Below, in pieces: positions 46,921 through 56,935 of a stretch of 64,000 nt of DNA. Positions within the stretch are counted from its first letter, which is position 1; each line of letters opens with the position of its first letter. A program made the translations under genes and the position numbers. The notes under the pieces were generated by a model. The model was not told the DNA's origin, ran no database searches, and saw only the letters and a program-made list of their open reading frames with translations. Origin of the DNA: an uncultured Desulfovibrio sp. (lineage in GTDB: Bacteria > Desulfobacterota > Desulfovibrionia > Desulfovibrionales > Desulfovibrionaceae); assembly GCA_913063155.1 (NCBI GenBank), contig CAJXYU010000005.1, positions 62,001 through 126,000 on the forward strand. The letters run 5' to 3'.

Positions 46921-47607
46921 ATGCTCATAACCAACGATCTCATGCGGGTGGATGTTTTCGCGGGCATCGGCGCCGTGGTGTTCGATTGTGACGGCGTGCT
47001 CATTGATTCCGAGGACTCCAACCGTAAATATTACAATAAACTTCGTGATCATATCGGCCTGCCGCCCATGAGCGATGCCGAGGCCGCGTATTGCCACATG
47101 CACACCACGGCCGAATCGCTGGCCCACATCATCCCCGATGATAAGATGGAAGCGATTCGGGAGTTCCAGCGCCGAGTGAGGTACAGGGACCTGTTGCCGC
47201 ATTTGAATCTGAAGCGCATGGACGGTCTGTTCGAGTTTCTTTGGTGGCTCAGGGATTGTGGGTTTCCCATGGCCATTAACACCAGTCGTACCGACACGAT
47301 GAATCTGGTTTTGGAGCTTATGGATTTGGAAGGTTTTTTTTACCCTGTGGTGACCTCTGCGGATGTGCGCAGGCCCAAGCCGCACCCCGAACCCATGTAT
47401 CAGGCCATGAACAAGATCGGGGCCCGTCCCGAGGAGGTTGTTTTCATCGGTGATTCCGTGGTGGACCAACACTGCGCGCAGGCCGCCGGAGTTCGCTTCT
47501 GGGCCTATGGCAACCAGCACTTGGAAGCCGATCTGCATATTACCGATTATTGGACATTGCGCCGCTGCATGCAGCGCGCGTATCCTGGTACGCGGGGACT
47601 CTATTAG
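46921..47607 (+). CDS. HAD-family hydrolase (phosphatase-like)
   Basis: A 228-residue HAD protein. Motif I is VVFDCDGVLIDSE, with the nucleophile aspartate and acid/base aspartate. Motif II is NTSRTD, and motifs III and IV are KPHPEPM and VVFIGDSVVDQHCAQAAG. A helical cap of subclass I lies between (about 30-110). Such enzymes are phosphoglycolate-phosphatase-like or beta-phosphoglucomutase-like; the substrate is unknown. The start is the ATG at 46921 with AAGGAGA; an in-frame TTG at 46897 is less likely. Confidence 0.92.
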   Translation: MLITNDLMRVDVFAGIGAVVFDCDGVLIDSEDSNRKYYNKLRDHIGLPPMSDAEAAYCHMHTTAESLAHIIPDDKMEAIREFQRRVRYRDLLPHLNLKRMDGLFEFLWWLRDCGFPMAINTSRTDTMNLVLELMDLEGFFYPVVTSADVRRPKPHPEPMYQAMNKIGARPEEVVFIGDSVVDQHCAQAAGVRFWAYGNQHLEADLHITDYWTLRRCMQRAYPGTRGLY

Positions 47608-47693
47608 GACTTGATAATTCACGACCGCTGTGCCAGTTTGAAGTCACGTGCCGGATTTTCCTCGGACATCCGGCGGTTTTACCCGGAGGACAG

Positions 47694-48005
47694 ATGGATT
47701 TAGTCGTTAGTGCTGTTGCGCAGGTTTTGAGCTTCGTTTTGACCGCATACATGTGGATCGTCATCATTTCAGCCCTGATCACCTGGGTGAATCCCGATCC
47801 CTACAATCCCATAGTGCGTTTTTTGCGTGGGGTGACCGAGCCTGTTTTTTATAAAGTCAGGCAGCTTCTGCCGTTTCTCAATGTCGGAGGGTTCGATCTC
47901 TCCCCCATCGTCATCATTCTGGTGATACAAGTCCTTAAAATTGTCGTCGTGGGCAACCTGTTGCGTCTTGCCTATTCCATGGGCGGCGGCTCCCCGATGA
48001 TGTAG
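47694..48005 (+). CDS. YggT-family membrane protein
   Basis: A 103-residue protein with two membrane helices and the family phrases ITWVNPDPYNPIVRFLRGVTEPVFYKVRQLLP and FDLSPIVIILVIQVL. YggT proteins often sit beside DivIVA and division or cell-shape genes, as here. The start at 47694 has CGGAGGA. The 86 bases upstream contain an inverted repeat (GCCGGAT and ATCCGGC at 47650-47674), of unknown meaning. It precedes the DivIVA-like gene by nine bases. Confidence 0.93.
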   Translation: MDLVVSAVAQVLSFVLTAYMWIVIISALITWVNPDPYNPIVRFLRGVTEPVFYKVRQLLPFLNVGGFDLSPIVIILVIQVLKIVVVGNLLRLAYSMGGGSPMM

Positions 48006-48014
48006 GAGGCACTT

Positions 48015-48518
48015 ATGTCGGTTTCCAAAATTGATCTTCTGAACAAACGTTTTTCCAAAAAGATGTTTGGCTATTCCAGGCTCGAGGTGGACCAGTTTCT
48101 GCTGGAGGCTGCGGACACCATGGGCGCCATGGCCGACAGCCAGAAGGAAATGAGGAAGAAGATGAAGCGGCTGGAAGCGGCTGTTCTGGAATACCGCAAG
48201 CGGGATGAGACCCTGCGAGACACTCTCATGAGTACCCAGAAGATGGTCGACGACCTCAAAGTGCAGGCATCCCGGGAGGCCCAGTTGATTCTCGATGAGG
48301 CCCGGAGCAAGGCCGAGACGACCATTCAGAAGGGACACAACCGCCTGGCTCAGATTCATGAGGAAGTGGAAGCCGTTAAACGGCAGAGAACGCAATTTGA
48401 AATTCAGCTCAAGGCCCTATTGGACTCGCATTTGAAAATGTTGGAACATGATGACCCCGATATAGAGAAAATGGAAGAGCTGGAGTCCAAGCTCACATAC
48501 CTGAAAAAAGCTGAATGA
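48015..48518 (+). CDS. DivIVA-domain coiled-coil protein
   Basis: A 167-residue protein. The N-terminus SKIDLLNKRFSKKMFGYSRLEVDQFLLEAADTM is the DivIVA membrane-curvature domain; the rest is a long coiled coil rich in K, E and R. DivIVA proteins gather at curved membranes such as division sites. The stop overlaps the DUF167 start by four bases. In Gram-negative bacteria such as this, members are less studied than in Firmicutes. Confidence 0.92.
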   Translation: MSVSKIDLLNKRFSKKMFGYSRLEVDQFLLEAADTMGAMADSQKEMRKKMKRLEAAVLEYRKRDETLRDTLMSTQKMVDDLKVQASREAQLILDEARSKAETTIQKGHNRLAQIHEEVEAVKRQRTQFEIQLKALLDSHLKMLEHDDPDIEKMEELESKLTYLKKAE

Positions 48519-48847
48519 CCCGAGAGAAGATAGCGACACCCCCAGAATTCGCCAGACATATGGGCGACAACGATTGGAAGCTTGACGTTTGGGTGCAGCC
48601 CGGAGCCAAAAAGAATGATTTGGCCGGGGTGTACCAGGGGTGTGTGAAGGTGCGCCTGAACGCGCCGGCTGCCGATAACAAGGCCAACAAGGCCCTTGTT
48701 TCCTATTTGGCCAGCAAGCTTGGCCTCAAGAAAAATCAGATACAATTGGAATCAGGTCGGACCAACCGCAGGAAGGTCTTGGCCGTTGTAAGCAGTAGAG
48801 AACCCGATTGGGAACGACTTGTTCCTTCGGGGAGCAATAACGTGTGA
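48515..48847 (+). CDS. DUF167 (YggU) protein
   Basis: A 110-residue protein with the DUF167 core: VWVQPGAKKNDLAGVYQGCVKVRLNAPAADNKANKALVSYLASKLGL, then QIQLESGRTNRRKVLAV. The fold is a small alpha/beta unit of unknown function, frequently paired with YggT, as here with one gene between. Its first 20 residues are an extension beyond the family core; a later ATG (48560 region, MGDND) could be the true start, though the overlap with the DivIVA gene supports the upstream one. Confidence 0.9.
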   Translation: MTREKIATPPEFARHMGDNDWKLDVWVQPGAKKNDLAGVYQGCVKVRLNAPAADNKANKALVSYLASKLGLKKNQIQLESGRTNRRKVLAVVSSREPDWERLVPSGSNNV

Positions 48848-48870
48848 ACGCTTAAACAAAGGAGCGTCCA

Positions 48871-49101
48871 ATGGAAGCCAGAGACCTTGAGATTATTGAA
48901 AAGTTCAGCGCTGAGGACATGGAACTGAAGTCCCTATGGGACCAGCATGTCGTCTTTGAAAAAATGCTCGAGAAGCTGGAAGGGAAGTCATACCTGAGCC
49001 CGACTGAAACTCAGGAAATGAAGGAACTCAAGAAGAAGAAATTGGCTGGCAAGACAAAACTGCAAACGATATTGGATAAATATCGAGATTCGGAGGCATA
49101 G
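48871..49101 (+). CDS. DUF465 (YdcH-like) small protein
   Basis: A 76-residue helical hairpin protein, typical of DUF465: [65 protein letters not shown] precedes the ATG. It is one base before ilvB, so the branched-chain amino acid genes are read from the same message as YggT, DivIVA and DUF167. Function unknown. Confidence 0.9.
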   Translation: MEARDLEIIEKFSAEDMELKSLWDQHVVFEKMLEKLEGKSYLSPTETQEMKELKKKKLAGKTKLQTILDKYRDSEA

Positions 49102-49102
49102 G

Positions 49103-50797
49103 ATGGAGCTGACCGGGGCCCAGATATTGTTGAAGTGCTTGGAAGAGGAAGGTGTTGATGTTGTTTTCGGTTTCCCCGGAGGAGCCGTCATCGACATTTA
49201 CGATGCAATCCCCAATTCTTCCATTGAACATATCCTAGTGCGCCATGAACAGGGCGCGATCCATGCCGCGGACGGCTATGCCCGTGCCACCGGCAAGGCC
49301 GGGGTATGCCTAGTAACTTCGGGCCCCGGCGCCACCAATACCGTCACCGGTATTGCCACGGCATATATGGACTCGATTCCCGTCGTCATTTTCACCGGAC
49401 AGGTGCCCACACCGCTCATCGGCAACGATGCGTTCCAGGAAGTGGATATCGTCGGCATTACCCGGTCCTGCACCAAGCACAACTACTTGGTGCAGGATGT
49501 TCGTGATTTGGCAAGGACGGTGAAACAGGCTTTCTACCTCGCACGGACCGGGCGTCCCGGTCCCGTGCTGGTGGATTTGCCCAAAGACGTGGTCAACCAG
49601 AAATGCACATTCGACTACCCGGAAAGCATTTCATTGCGCAGCTACAACCCTCATTTGAAACCGCATATCGGTCAAATCAGAAAGGTGGCCGGCCTGATTC
49701 GCAACGCGGAAAGGCCGCTCATCTATTCCGGCGGCGGAGTCATTTCCTCCAAGAGTCATGAGGAACTGCGGTGGTTGGCCAGGGAAATGAAGATTCCGGT
49801 CACCTCCACGCTCATGGGGCTCGGCGCCTATCCCGGAGACGATGAGGAACTCTGGCTGGGAATGTTGGGCATGCACGGAACCTACAGCGCCAACATGGCC
49901 GTGCACAACTGTGACCTTCTGCTGGCGGTGGGCGCGCGTTTCGATGACCGCGTCACCGGAAAGATCAGCGAGTTCGCGCCGTATGCGACCATCGTGCACA
50001 TAGACGTGGACCCCACGTCCATCCAGAAGAACGTGTCCGTTCATGTTCCCTTGGTGGCCGATTGCAAGAGTGCGCTCAGCGCCTTGCAAAAGGAGCTGAA
50101 GGCCGTCAAGGACGAGGTGAACTGGCAGCGCAAGCATGAACAATGGCTTGAGCAGATCGCCGAGTGGGGCCGGCTGCACCCTCTCAACTACATTGACGAC
50201 GAGGAAAAGATCAAACCTCAATATGTGGTTGAGAAGATATACGAAATCACCAAAGGTGACGCCATTGTCTGTACCGAGGTGGGGCAGAACCAGATGTGGG
50301 CGGCTCAGTTCTACAAGGTCAAGGAGCCCAATACCTTTCTGACTTCGGGCGGCCTCGGTACCATGGGCTACGGGTTCCCCGCAGCCATGGGCGCACAGCG
50401 CGCCTTTCCGGACAAGCTGGTCGTCAACATTGCGGGTGACGGTTCCATCCAGATGAATATTCAGGAAATGATGACCGTGGTTTGCAACAAGCTGCCTGTC
50501 AAGATCGTCATTCTCAACAACGGCTATTTGGGCATGGTCCGGCAGTGGCAGGAGCTTTTCTACAAGAAGAACTACTGCTCCACCTGCATGGAGGCACAAC
50601 CCGATTTCGTGAGGCTTGCCGAGGCTTACGGCGCGGCGGGCTACAGGATTACTGAAAAGAAGGACGTGGAAAAGGTGCTCCGAGAAGCCTTTGCAGTGGA
50701 CAAACCCGTCATCGTGGATGTCCGCGTGGCTCAGGAAGAAAATGTTTACCCGATGGTCCCGGCCGGGGCTTCGTTGACCGAGATGCTGCTCGTTTAG
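49103..50797 (+). CDS. ilvB: acetolactate synthase large subunit
   Basis: A 564-residue thiamine-diphosphate enzyme that condenses two pyruvates (or pyruvate and 2-oxobutyrate) in valine, leucine and isoleucine synthesis. The catalytic glutamate region is [20 protein letters not shown]. The FAD-binding middle domain includes GMHGTYSAN, and the thiamine diphosphate motif is [15 protein letters not shown] followed by NNGYLG. Full length. It is coupled to the DUF465 gene (one base) and to ilvN (12 bases). Confidence 0.97.
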   Translation: MELTGAQILLKCLEEEGVDVVFGFPGGAVIDIYDAIPNSSIEHILVRHEQGAIHAADGYARATGKAGVCLVTSGPGATNTVTGIATAYMDSIPVVIFTGQVPTPLIGNDAFQEVDIVGITRSCTKHNYLVQDVRDLARTVKQAFYLARTGRPGPVLVDLPKDVVNQKCTFDYPESISLRSYNPHLKPHIGQIRKVAGLIRNAERPLIYSGGGVISSKSHEELRWLAREMKIPVTSTLMGLGAYPGDDEELWLGMLGMHGTYSANMAVHNCDLLLAVGARFDDRVTGKISEFAPYATIVHIDVDPTSIQKNVSVHVPLVADCKSALSALQKELKAVKDEVNWQRKHEQWLEQIAEWGRLHPLNYIDDEEKIKPQYVVEKIYEITKGDAIVCTEVGQNQMWAAQFYKVKEPNTFLTSGGLGTMGYGFPAAMGAQRAFPDKLVVNIAGDGSIQMNIQEMMTVVCNKLPVKIVILNNGYLGMVRQWQELFYKKNYCSTCMEAQPDFVRLAEAYGAAGYRITEKKDVEKVLREAFAVDKPVIVDVRVAQEENVYPMVPAGASLTEMLLV

Positions 50798-50809
50798 GAG
50801 AGAGGAACC

Positions 50810-51295
50810 ATGAAACATACACTTTCCGTCATGGTTGAAAACGAGCCCGGTGTCCTTTCCAGGGTCGCGGGGCTTTTCAGTGGCAGGGGCTTCAACATCG
50901 AATCACTCAACGTCGCTCCCACATTGGAAAAGGGCGTTTCGCTCATGACCATAGTGGCTCATGGCGACGAATCCATTATTGAACAGATCGTCAAACAGCT
51001 TCGCAAGCTCGTTCCGGTCATCACGGTCAAGGATTTCACAGAGATCAAGGCCGTGGAGCGTGAGATGGTGCTTCTAAAGGTCAATGCAGAAGATTCCAAA
51101 AGGGCGGAAATACTCCGTATCACGGATATTTTCCGTTGCAAGGTCGTGGATGTGAGCATTGACGAATTGACTATCGAATGCACGGGAGACAGTGGCAAGA
51201 TCAAGGCCATCGTCAATCTCCTTTCCAGATTCGGCATCAAGGAGATCGCCCGGACCGGCAATGTTGCGCTGAAGCGTGCCATGCAGATCGATTAA
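50810..51295 (+). CDS. ilvN: acetolactate synthase regulatory subunit
   Basis: A 161-residue protein with an N-terminal ACT domain (LSVMVENEPGVLSRVAGLFSGRGFNIESLNVAPT) that binds valine for feedback inhibition. The C-terminal domain begins near REMVLLKVNAEDSKRAEILRI. It associates with IlvB. AGGAAC precedes the ATG, 12 bases after ilvB. The next gene of the pathway, ilvC, follows after a structured 160-base spacer. Confidence 0.97.
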   Translation: MKHTLSVMVENEPGVLSRVAGLFSGRGFNIESLNVAPTLEKGVSLMTIVAHGDESIIEQIVKQLRKLVPVITVKDFTEIKAVEREMVLLKVNAEDSKRAEILRITDIFRCKVVDVSIDELTIECTGDSGKIKAIVNLLSRFGIKEIARTGNVALKRAMQID

Positions 51296-51326
51296 CACCA
51301 CCCGAACGGCTCATAGCGCTGGACAA

Positions 51327-51383
51327 TCTCGGCTCCCGGTCGTAAGAGGCCGGGAGACGTTGGTTGCGTTTTTGCAGCCGAGA
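51327..51383 (+). promoter_or_regulatory. structured RNA spacer upstream of ilvC
   Basis: An inner hairpin CTCCCGG/CCGGGAG (51333-51339 with 51350-51356) lies inside an outer helix TCTCGGCT/AGCCGAGA (51327-51334 with 51376-51383). The two share two bases, so only partial forms can coexist. No T run follows the inner stem directly, although TTTTT lies in the descending loop. I see no leader peptide. It may be an RNA processing or weak attenuation element between ilvN and ilvC. Confidence 0.45.
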
Positions 51384-51443
51384 GGGATACATTTCCACTC
51401 ATTGTCCGTGTTTCACCACCGCATGGACAGAACGAATTCCTAG

Positions 51444-52445
<1,002 letters not shown>

Positions 52446-52468
52446 CGGTATACTCGATTTCGATTGCA

Positions 52469-52502
52469 AAAGGGCGGTTCCCAGGGGGCCGCCCTTTTTT
52501 TG
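52469..52502 (+). terminator. rho-independent terminator after ilvC
   Basis: AAAGGGCGG pairs with CCGCCCTTT, followed by six or more T. It ends the ilv operon. Confidence 0.92.
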
Positions 52503-52710
52503 TGGTCGTTTGAATGGAAACAGAATTTTCACCCGGTCGTCATGGAAGTGTGAAGAAAGGCTCTCCCAAACGGACGACAAAGCGAACGCTGCTTTTCGTT
52601 TATGTGTATTTTTTTACGGGCTAGTCTCCGGCCGCGGGATTTTTGCCTGAAGGTGTGTTTCTTTCCCTATCTAACTTGTTGATTTTCAATGTGTAAAAAA
52701 TGTGGAAAAA

Positions 52711-52744
52711 ATTGATTGACGAATCAATAAATCCGCTTTAAATC
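52711..52744 (+). promoter_or_regulatory. candidate promoter with overlapping palindromic operator
   Basis: In the 329-base gap after ilvC, TTGACG (52716-52721) is followed after 16-17 bases by TTAAAT or TAAATC, a modest -10. The expected start would lie just before the ATG at 52775. A perfect inverted repeat, ATTGATT-GACG-AATCAAT (52711-52728), overlaps the -35. Bases 52503-52710 are AT-rich in the second half and hold no gene that I can support. Confidence 0.45.
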
Positions 52745-52774
52745 GTGCTGCTTCTCAACAAGCGAGGATTGAAA

Positions 52775-53347
52775 ATGACGATCGATATATTATTTCTCGG
52801 GCTAATGGTTTTCTTGGCTGAAGCCGTGGTCCTTACTCTTGGCACCATCCGTGTCATGGTTTCCATGCTGGGTGAGCGGAAAATGGCGCTTCTGCTCGGC
52901 GTGGTGGAGATGCTTTTGTGGGTCATGGGCACCTCCACCGTGATCATGAAGGTGGGGGATGAACCGTTTCTGGCCCTGTGTTACGCCCTTGGGTTTGGTG
53001 TGGGCACCGCTCTGGGAATCACCTGCGAAAAGAAACTCGCTCTGGGCAATGTTGTGTTGCGTATCATCAGCAACAGTGCCGGCCGCAAGATCGCCAAAGT
53101 CGTTCGTGAAGCCGGATACGGCATCACCACGGTGACGGGCGACGGCGACGAGGGGCCGGTCACGGTTCAGTTCGTGGTTTGCAAGCGCAAAGACATGAAG
53201 CACATTTTGTCCCTTGCGCGGGATATGGACCCTGAGCTTTTCTATACCTTTGAAACGGCCGGAGCTTCCAGCATCCAGCGACCGGAGCAGGTGTCTTTCA
53301 TGGGGCGGATGAAGATGAAAAGTCCCGGATTGGCCAAAGTCATTTAA
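52775..53347 (+). CDS. DUF5698/DUF2179 membrane protein
   Basis: A 190-residue protein. Three membrane helices (about residues 4-24, 32-55 and 60-83) are followed by a soluble DUF2179-like domain (GNVVLRIISNSAGRKIAKVVREAGYGITTVTGDGDEGPVTVQFVVCKRKDMKHIL). Similar proteins include YebE-type and DUF2179 regulators whose ligands are unknown. The start is the ATG at 52775 with a GAGG site; a GTG at 52745 would lie at or before the likely transcript start. The gene stands alone. Confidence 0.88.
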   Translation: MTIDILFLGLMVFLAEAVVLTLGTIRVMVSMLGERKMALLLGVVEMLLWVMGTSTVIMKVGDEPFLALCYALGFGVGTALGITCEKKLALGNVVLRIISNSAGRKIAKVVREAGYGITTVTGDGDEGPVTVQFVVCKRKDMKHILSLARDMDPELFYTFETAGASSIQRPEQVSFMGRMKMKSPGLAKVI

Positions 53348-53359
53348 AGGTGACAAACC

Positions 53360-53386
53360 TGGTGGCCTCAGCAGAGAGAGCCACCA
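53360..53386. terminator. weak convergent inverted repeat
   Basis: TGGTGGC (53360-53366) and GCCACCA (53380-53386) form a seven-pair stem between the convergent DUF5698 gene and trmO. The T run after it is weak, so termination is only possible. Confidence 0.35.
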
Positions 53387-53393
53387 TTTCTTG

Positions 53394-53831
53394 TCATTCT
53401 TTGCCCGTTTCGAGCGTTTTCCAGCTCGGCAGGCCCCGGGGCTTTCTCTTGATGTCGATGATGGGAGTTCCGTCAATGACCTCCAAGGGCTCCACCTGGA
53501 AACGCGTGGGGCTGTCCATGGAGACAATGGAAATGCGATGCAGGCCAATGGGATTGGGTCTGGAAGGAGAACGGGTGGCGAAGACACCTTGCCTGGGGTT
53601 GCTCACATCGCCGCGGGGGTGGCACTGCAGGGCGGTTCGGTCACCCATATGGAGCCACGTGAAGAGTTCGATCTCCATGCCGTCCACAAGGCCAAGGGTG
53701 GCTTCGGCGTATTGCGGGTCCAGCTCAAGGATGGCCCGGACAGCGCCATCCTCGTTTTCCATTTTTGCAGGGCCGTCCGTCTCCTTGATGCTTGAGCGGA
53801 CATAGCCGATGACTTTCAACTGCAGGTCCAT
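53394..53831 (-). CDS. trmO: tRNA (N6-threonylcarbamoyladenosine(37)-N6)-methyltransferase
   Basis: A 145-residue SAM-dependent enzyme of the TsaA/TrmO family. It starts LKVIGYVRSSIKETDG, then the signature GVFATRSPSRPNPIGLHRISIVS, and the end VEPLEVIDGTPIIDIKRK. TrmO methylates t6A in tRNA-Thr, the product of TsaD. It lacks the long C-terminal domain of the E. coli protein. It is the last gene of a six-gene minus-strand run and follows thiL by nine bases. Confidence 0.93.
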   Translation of the reverse strand: MDLQLKVIGYVRSSIKETDGPAKMENEDGAVRAILELDPQYAEATLGLVDGMEIELFTWLHMGDRTALQCHPRGDVSNPRQGVFATRSPSRPNPIGLHRISIVSMDSPTRFQVEPLEVIDGTPIIDIKRKPRGLPSWKTLETGKE

Positions 53832-53840
53832 GCGTCCCTC

Positions 53841-54794
53841 CTATCCGAAGTGGTCAAACCCCTGCCGACGGTATTCTTCGCCGTTGAGCGTGATGGCTTT
53901 GTCGGTCACGATGCCGATCTTCCTGATTCCCGGGATGCCGGCCACTTTTTCCAGGAAAGTGGTTTCGTCCGCAGTGCCGAGCAGGGCATAATCCTCTCCC
54001 CCCAGGAAGACCAACTCTTCCGGAGCTACATCCTTGGCTTGGGCATACGTTCTCACTTCCGAGGGGATCATGTCGTCGCCGATGGTGATGTCGGCGCCGT
54101 TGTGCGGTCCCAGCAAACGGGGCAGGTCGCGAGCCAGCCCGTCCGAGACGTCCATGAGACAGTTGATGCCCGCTGCCGAGAGCAGGGTGCTGACCATGGA
54201 CTTGGGCTTGGGCCGTAGGTGGGCGTTGACCGACTGCGGATAGGACGTTCGTGCGTCGAGGCCTCTTTCCTCCAGGGAAAGCAGACCAACACGGGCAAGG
54301 CCGAGATCGCCGCAGGTGAAGATGATGTCGTCCGGTTGGCCTTTCTGGCGGGGAATGAACTTTCCTCCAGGACCGGCGGCCCCCCAGATGGTGATGCTCA
54401 CGCCCAGCTTGTCTGCCAGGCTGAGATCTCCACCCGCGAGGATGAGATCGTTTTGGCGGGCCAGCGAGGCCATGCTCTTGAAAAAGGCGTTCCAGTAGTC
54501 GCGATCGAGCCCCCACGGGATCATAAGATCCATGTTGAATCCCAAAGGCCGTGCTCCCATTCCGGCGATATCGCTGATGTTCACCGCCAAAGCCTTGTAT
54601 CCGATGTCTTCGGCGCCGAAGTAGCCGCGCCGGAAGTGTACGTCTTCCAGGAACAGGTCCGAGCTGACGCACAGGTCGCTCCCTCCCCTGATCACGGCGC
54701 AGTCGTCGCCGCGCCCCATTTTCAGAAACTGGTTTTCGCGGGGAAAATGTTTGTCGATGAGTTCGAGAAAGGCGTCTTCAGATGTCAGTTTCAT
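53841..54794 (-). CDS. thiL: thiamine-phosphate kinase
   Basis: A 317-residue kinase that converts thiamine monophosphate to thiamine diphosphate. Typical blocks are GDDCAVIRGGSDLCVSSDLFLEDVHF, IGYKALAVNISDIAGMGARPLGF, AGGDLSLADKLGVSITIWG and CLMDVSDGLARDLPRL. The start is the ATG at 54794 with AAGGA; the longer frame to 54815 has no site. Its product is the cofactor of IlvB. No TPP riboswitch is visible upstream. Confidence 0.95.
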   Translation of the reverse strand: MKLTSEDAFLELIDKHFPRENQFLKMGRGDDCAVIRGGSDLCVSSDLFLEDVHFRRGYFGAEDIGYKALAVNISDIAGMGARPLGFNMDLMIPWGLDRDYWNAFFKSMASLARQNDLILAGGDLSLADKLGVSITIWGAAGPGGKFIPRQKGQPDDIIFTCGDLGLARVGLLSLEERGLDARTSYPQSVNAHLRPKPKSMVSTLLSAAGINCLMDVSDGLARDLPRLLGPHNGADITIGDDMIPSEVRTYAQAKDVAPEELVFLGGEDYALLGTADETTFLEKVAGIPGIRKIGIVTDKAITLNGEEYRRQGFDHFG

Positions 54795-54811
54795 GTTCTG
54801 TTCCTTTGAAG

Positions 54812-56935
54812 TCATATCAATTCAACATAGTCTTCGATGATGACCTTGAGTCCGAATCCCGGAAAGTTGATGCGGTATTTGTTGGGTTCCACACGGGCGA
54901 TGATCTTGCCCTTGCCGAAAATCTTGTGGCGGCAGAACCCCAGGGAGCCCGGATCGGTGGTTGTTGTCGATGATTTTTCCATATCGCGCGGGGCCGCCAT
55001 GCTGGGCGGGCGCTCCCTTCGTTTGCGCTCCAGTCCGCCGGAATAGGCTTCCTGCAGTCGTTCGAAGGTGTGGTTCGGCAGTTCCAGCACAAACGGGCTG
55101 GGAAGGGCCGGGTCGGAGACTCCGTTGTAGCGATTGTAGATAGTCTTGGGCACGAACAAGTGCAGGGAATCCATGGCCCGGGTGCAGGCCACATACATGA
55201 GACGGCGCTCCTCCTCCAGGTCCTCGGGACGATTCAGGGATTTTTTGGACGGGAACCGGTCTTCCACGCAGTCGATGATGAGGACGGCCTTCCATTCCAA
55301 CCCTTTGGAGGAGTGGACCGTAGACAGCACCAAGGCGTTGTCCTTGCGTTTTTCCTCATCGGGATCGCCATCCAGACTGAGATCGCCCAGAAAGGTCTCC
55401 AGGTCCGAATAGTTGGCCGCAATCTGGCTGAGTTGCTCCAGTCCAGCCTGGCGCTTGGGGTAGTCGTCCGGGTATTTCTGGGTCAGGATGGGCTGATAGA
55501 AGGCCATGACTCGATCGATGGTGGCCGAGGGTTTTCCCGGGGTGGCTCGAATGGCGTCCAGTTCGTTGAGCAGGTCGTCCAGTTCCGCGTGTTTCTTGCG
55601 CATCTTGCCCAGGTACGTTTCGCCGCCGTCCGTGTGCATAGCTTCGTAGATTTTGGCCACGGTCTTGGGGCCCACTCCCTTGATGTGCTCCAGGGCGCGC
55701 TGCCAGGCCATGGTGTCGTGGGAGTTGAGCACGAGACGCAGGTAGCAGATCACGTCCTTGACGTGGGCGGCCTCATGGAAGCGAATGCCTCCGTATTTCT
55801 GGTATTTGATGCCGATGCGTGTCAGGGCCACCTCCAGGTGGTAGGATTGGTATCCCGCCCGGAAGAGCACGGCAATCTCGTGCAGCAGGTATTTGCGGCT
55901 CAGTTCGATGACCTTGTCCACCACCAGCCGGGCTTGAGTCTGATCACTGATGGAGTAGATGATTTCGGGGAGCCGATCGCTTTGACGGTCGGAAAAAAGC
56001 TTCTTGTCGAACTTGGTGTGCGCATTGGCGAGGATGTGGTTGGTCATGGTCAGGATGGGCTGTACGCTGCGGTAGTTTTGCTCCAGCCTGATGACTTTGG
56101 TCCCTTCGAATATCTTGGGGTATTCCAATATGTTGGCCACGTTTGCGCCGCGGAAGGCGTAGATGGACTGGGCATCGTCGCCCACGGCCATGACGTTGCC
56201 GTTTTTCCCGGCCAGATTCTTGACGATGCGCGCCTGCACCAGGTTGGTGTCCTGATATTCATCCACCATGATGTATCGGAATCGCATCTGAAGTTGGTTG
56301 CGCAGGGGCTCGTTTTCCTGCAGCAGGCGGTCCAGTTCAAAGAGTAGGTCGTCGTAGTCCATGAGGGCATGGTGACGTTTGTACTTGCCGTATTCTTCGG
56401 CGATGGTCTCGAAATCCTCTACATAGGACGTCAGGTGATACGCTTCCTGTTCCACAATGGCGTCGATGGTCCGTTCTTTGTTCCGGGATTTGGTGACCAT
56501 ATCCAGCATGGTGTTTTTTTTGGGGTAGGACTTGTCGCCCTTGCCCAGCTCCAGATCCTTGCGCAGGTCCCGGATGATGGATTCGGAATCGCCCCGGTCC
56601 AGCAGCGTGAATCCGCTGGGGTAGCCGATGTCGTGGGTGTTCATGCGCAGGGTGGCGTAGGCAAAGGAATGGAATGTTCCGCCGCTGGTGCCGTGCAGGG
56701 AACGTCCCAGGATGGTTTCGGCTCGGTGCAGCATTTCCTGAGCGGCCTTTCGGGTGAAGGTCAGCAGCAAGATCTGGGCTGGGTCCACTCCCTGCTCCAC
56801 AAGGTGCGCCAGCCGATAGACGATGGTGCGGGTCTTGCCGCTGCCCGCCCCGGCGATGACCAGCACCGGCCCTTCCGTGGTTTTTACTGCTTCGTACTGT
56901 GCCGGGTTGAGTTCTTGCTCGTAGTCTATGCTCAT
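54812..56935 (-). CDS. UvrD/PcrA-family DNA helicase
   Basis: A 707-residue superfamily 1A helicase. The Q motif LNPAQYEAVKTTEGPVLVIAGAGSGKTRT contains Walker A. Motif II is YIMVDEYQDTN, motif III AVGDDAQSIYAFRGA, motif V VLSTVHSSKGLEWKAVLI and motif VI ERRLMYVACTRA. The 3'-5' helicase acts in repair and replication. PcrA, Rep and UvrD cannot be separated with certainty. A four-base overlap with the preceding gene shows coupling. The C-terminal tail has a Tudor-like end (GKGKIIARVEPNKYRINFPGFGLKVI), as in PcrA/UvrD. Confidence 0.94.
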   Translation of the reverse strand: MSIDYEQELNPAQYEAVKTTEGPVLVIAGAGSGKTRTIVYRLAHLVEQGVDPAQILLLTFTRKAAQEMLHRAETILGRSLHGTSGGTFHSFAYATLRMNTHDIGYPSGFTLLDRGDSESIIRDLRKDLELGKGDKSYPKKNTMLDMVTKSRNKERTIDAIVEQEAYHLTSYVEDFETIAEEYGKYKRHHALMDYDDLLFELDRLLQENEPLRNQLQMRFRYIMVDEYQDTNLVQARIVKNLAGKNGNVMAVGDDAQSIYAFRGANVANILEYPKIFEGTKVIRLEQNYRSVQPILTMTNHILANAHTKFDKKLFSDRQSDRLPEIIYSISDQTQARLVVDKVIELSRKYLLHEIAVLFRAGYQSYHLEVALTRIGIKYQKYGGIRFHEAAHVKDVICYLRLVLNSHDTMAWQRALEHIKGVGPKTVAKIYEAMHTDGGETYLGKMRKKHAELDDLLNELDAIRATPGKPSATIDRVMAFYQPILTQKYPDDYPKRQAGLEQLSQIAANYSDLETFLGDLSLDGDPDEEKRKDNALVLSTVHSSKGLEWKAVLIIDCVEDRFPSKKSLNRPEDLEEERRLMYVACTRAMDSLHLFVPKTIYNRYNGVSDPALPSPFVLELPNHTFERLQEAYSGGLERKRRERPPSMAAPRDMEKSSTTTTDPGSLGFCRHKIFGKGKIIARVEPNKYRINFPGFGLKVIIEDYVELI

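Noticed and set aside
46258-47622. Open frame of 454 codons on the minus strand opposite the unknown protein and HAD genes
   Set aside because: The plus-strand genes have motifs and ribosome sites; the opposite frame has none.
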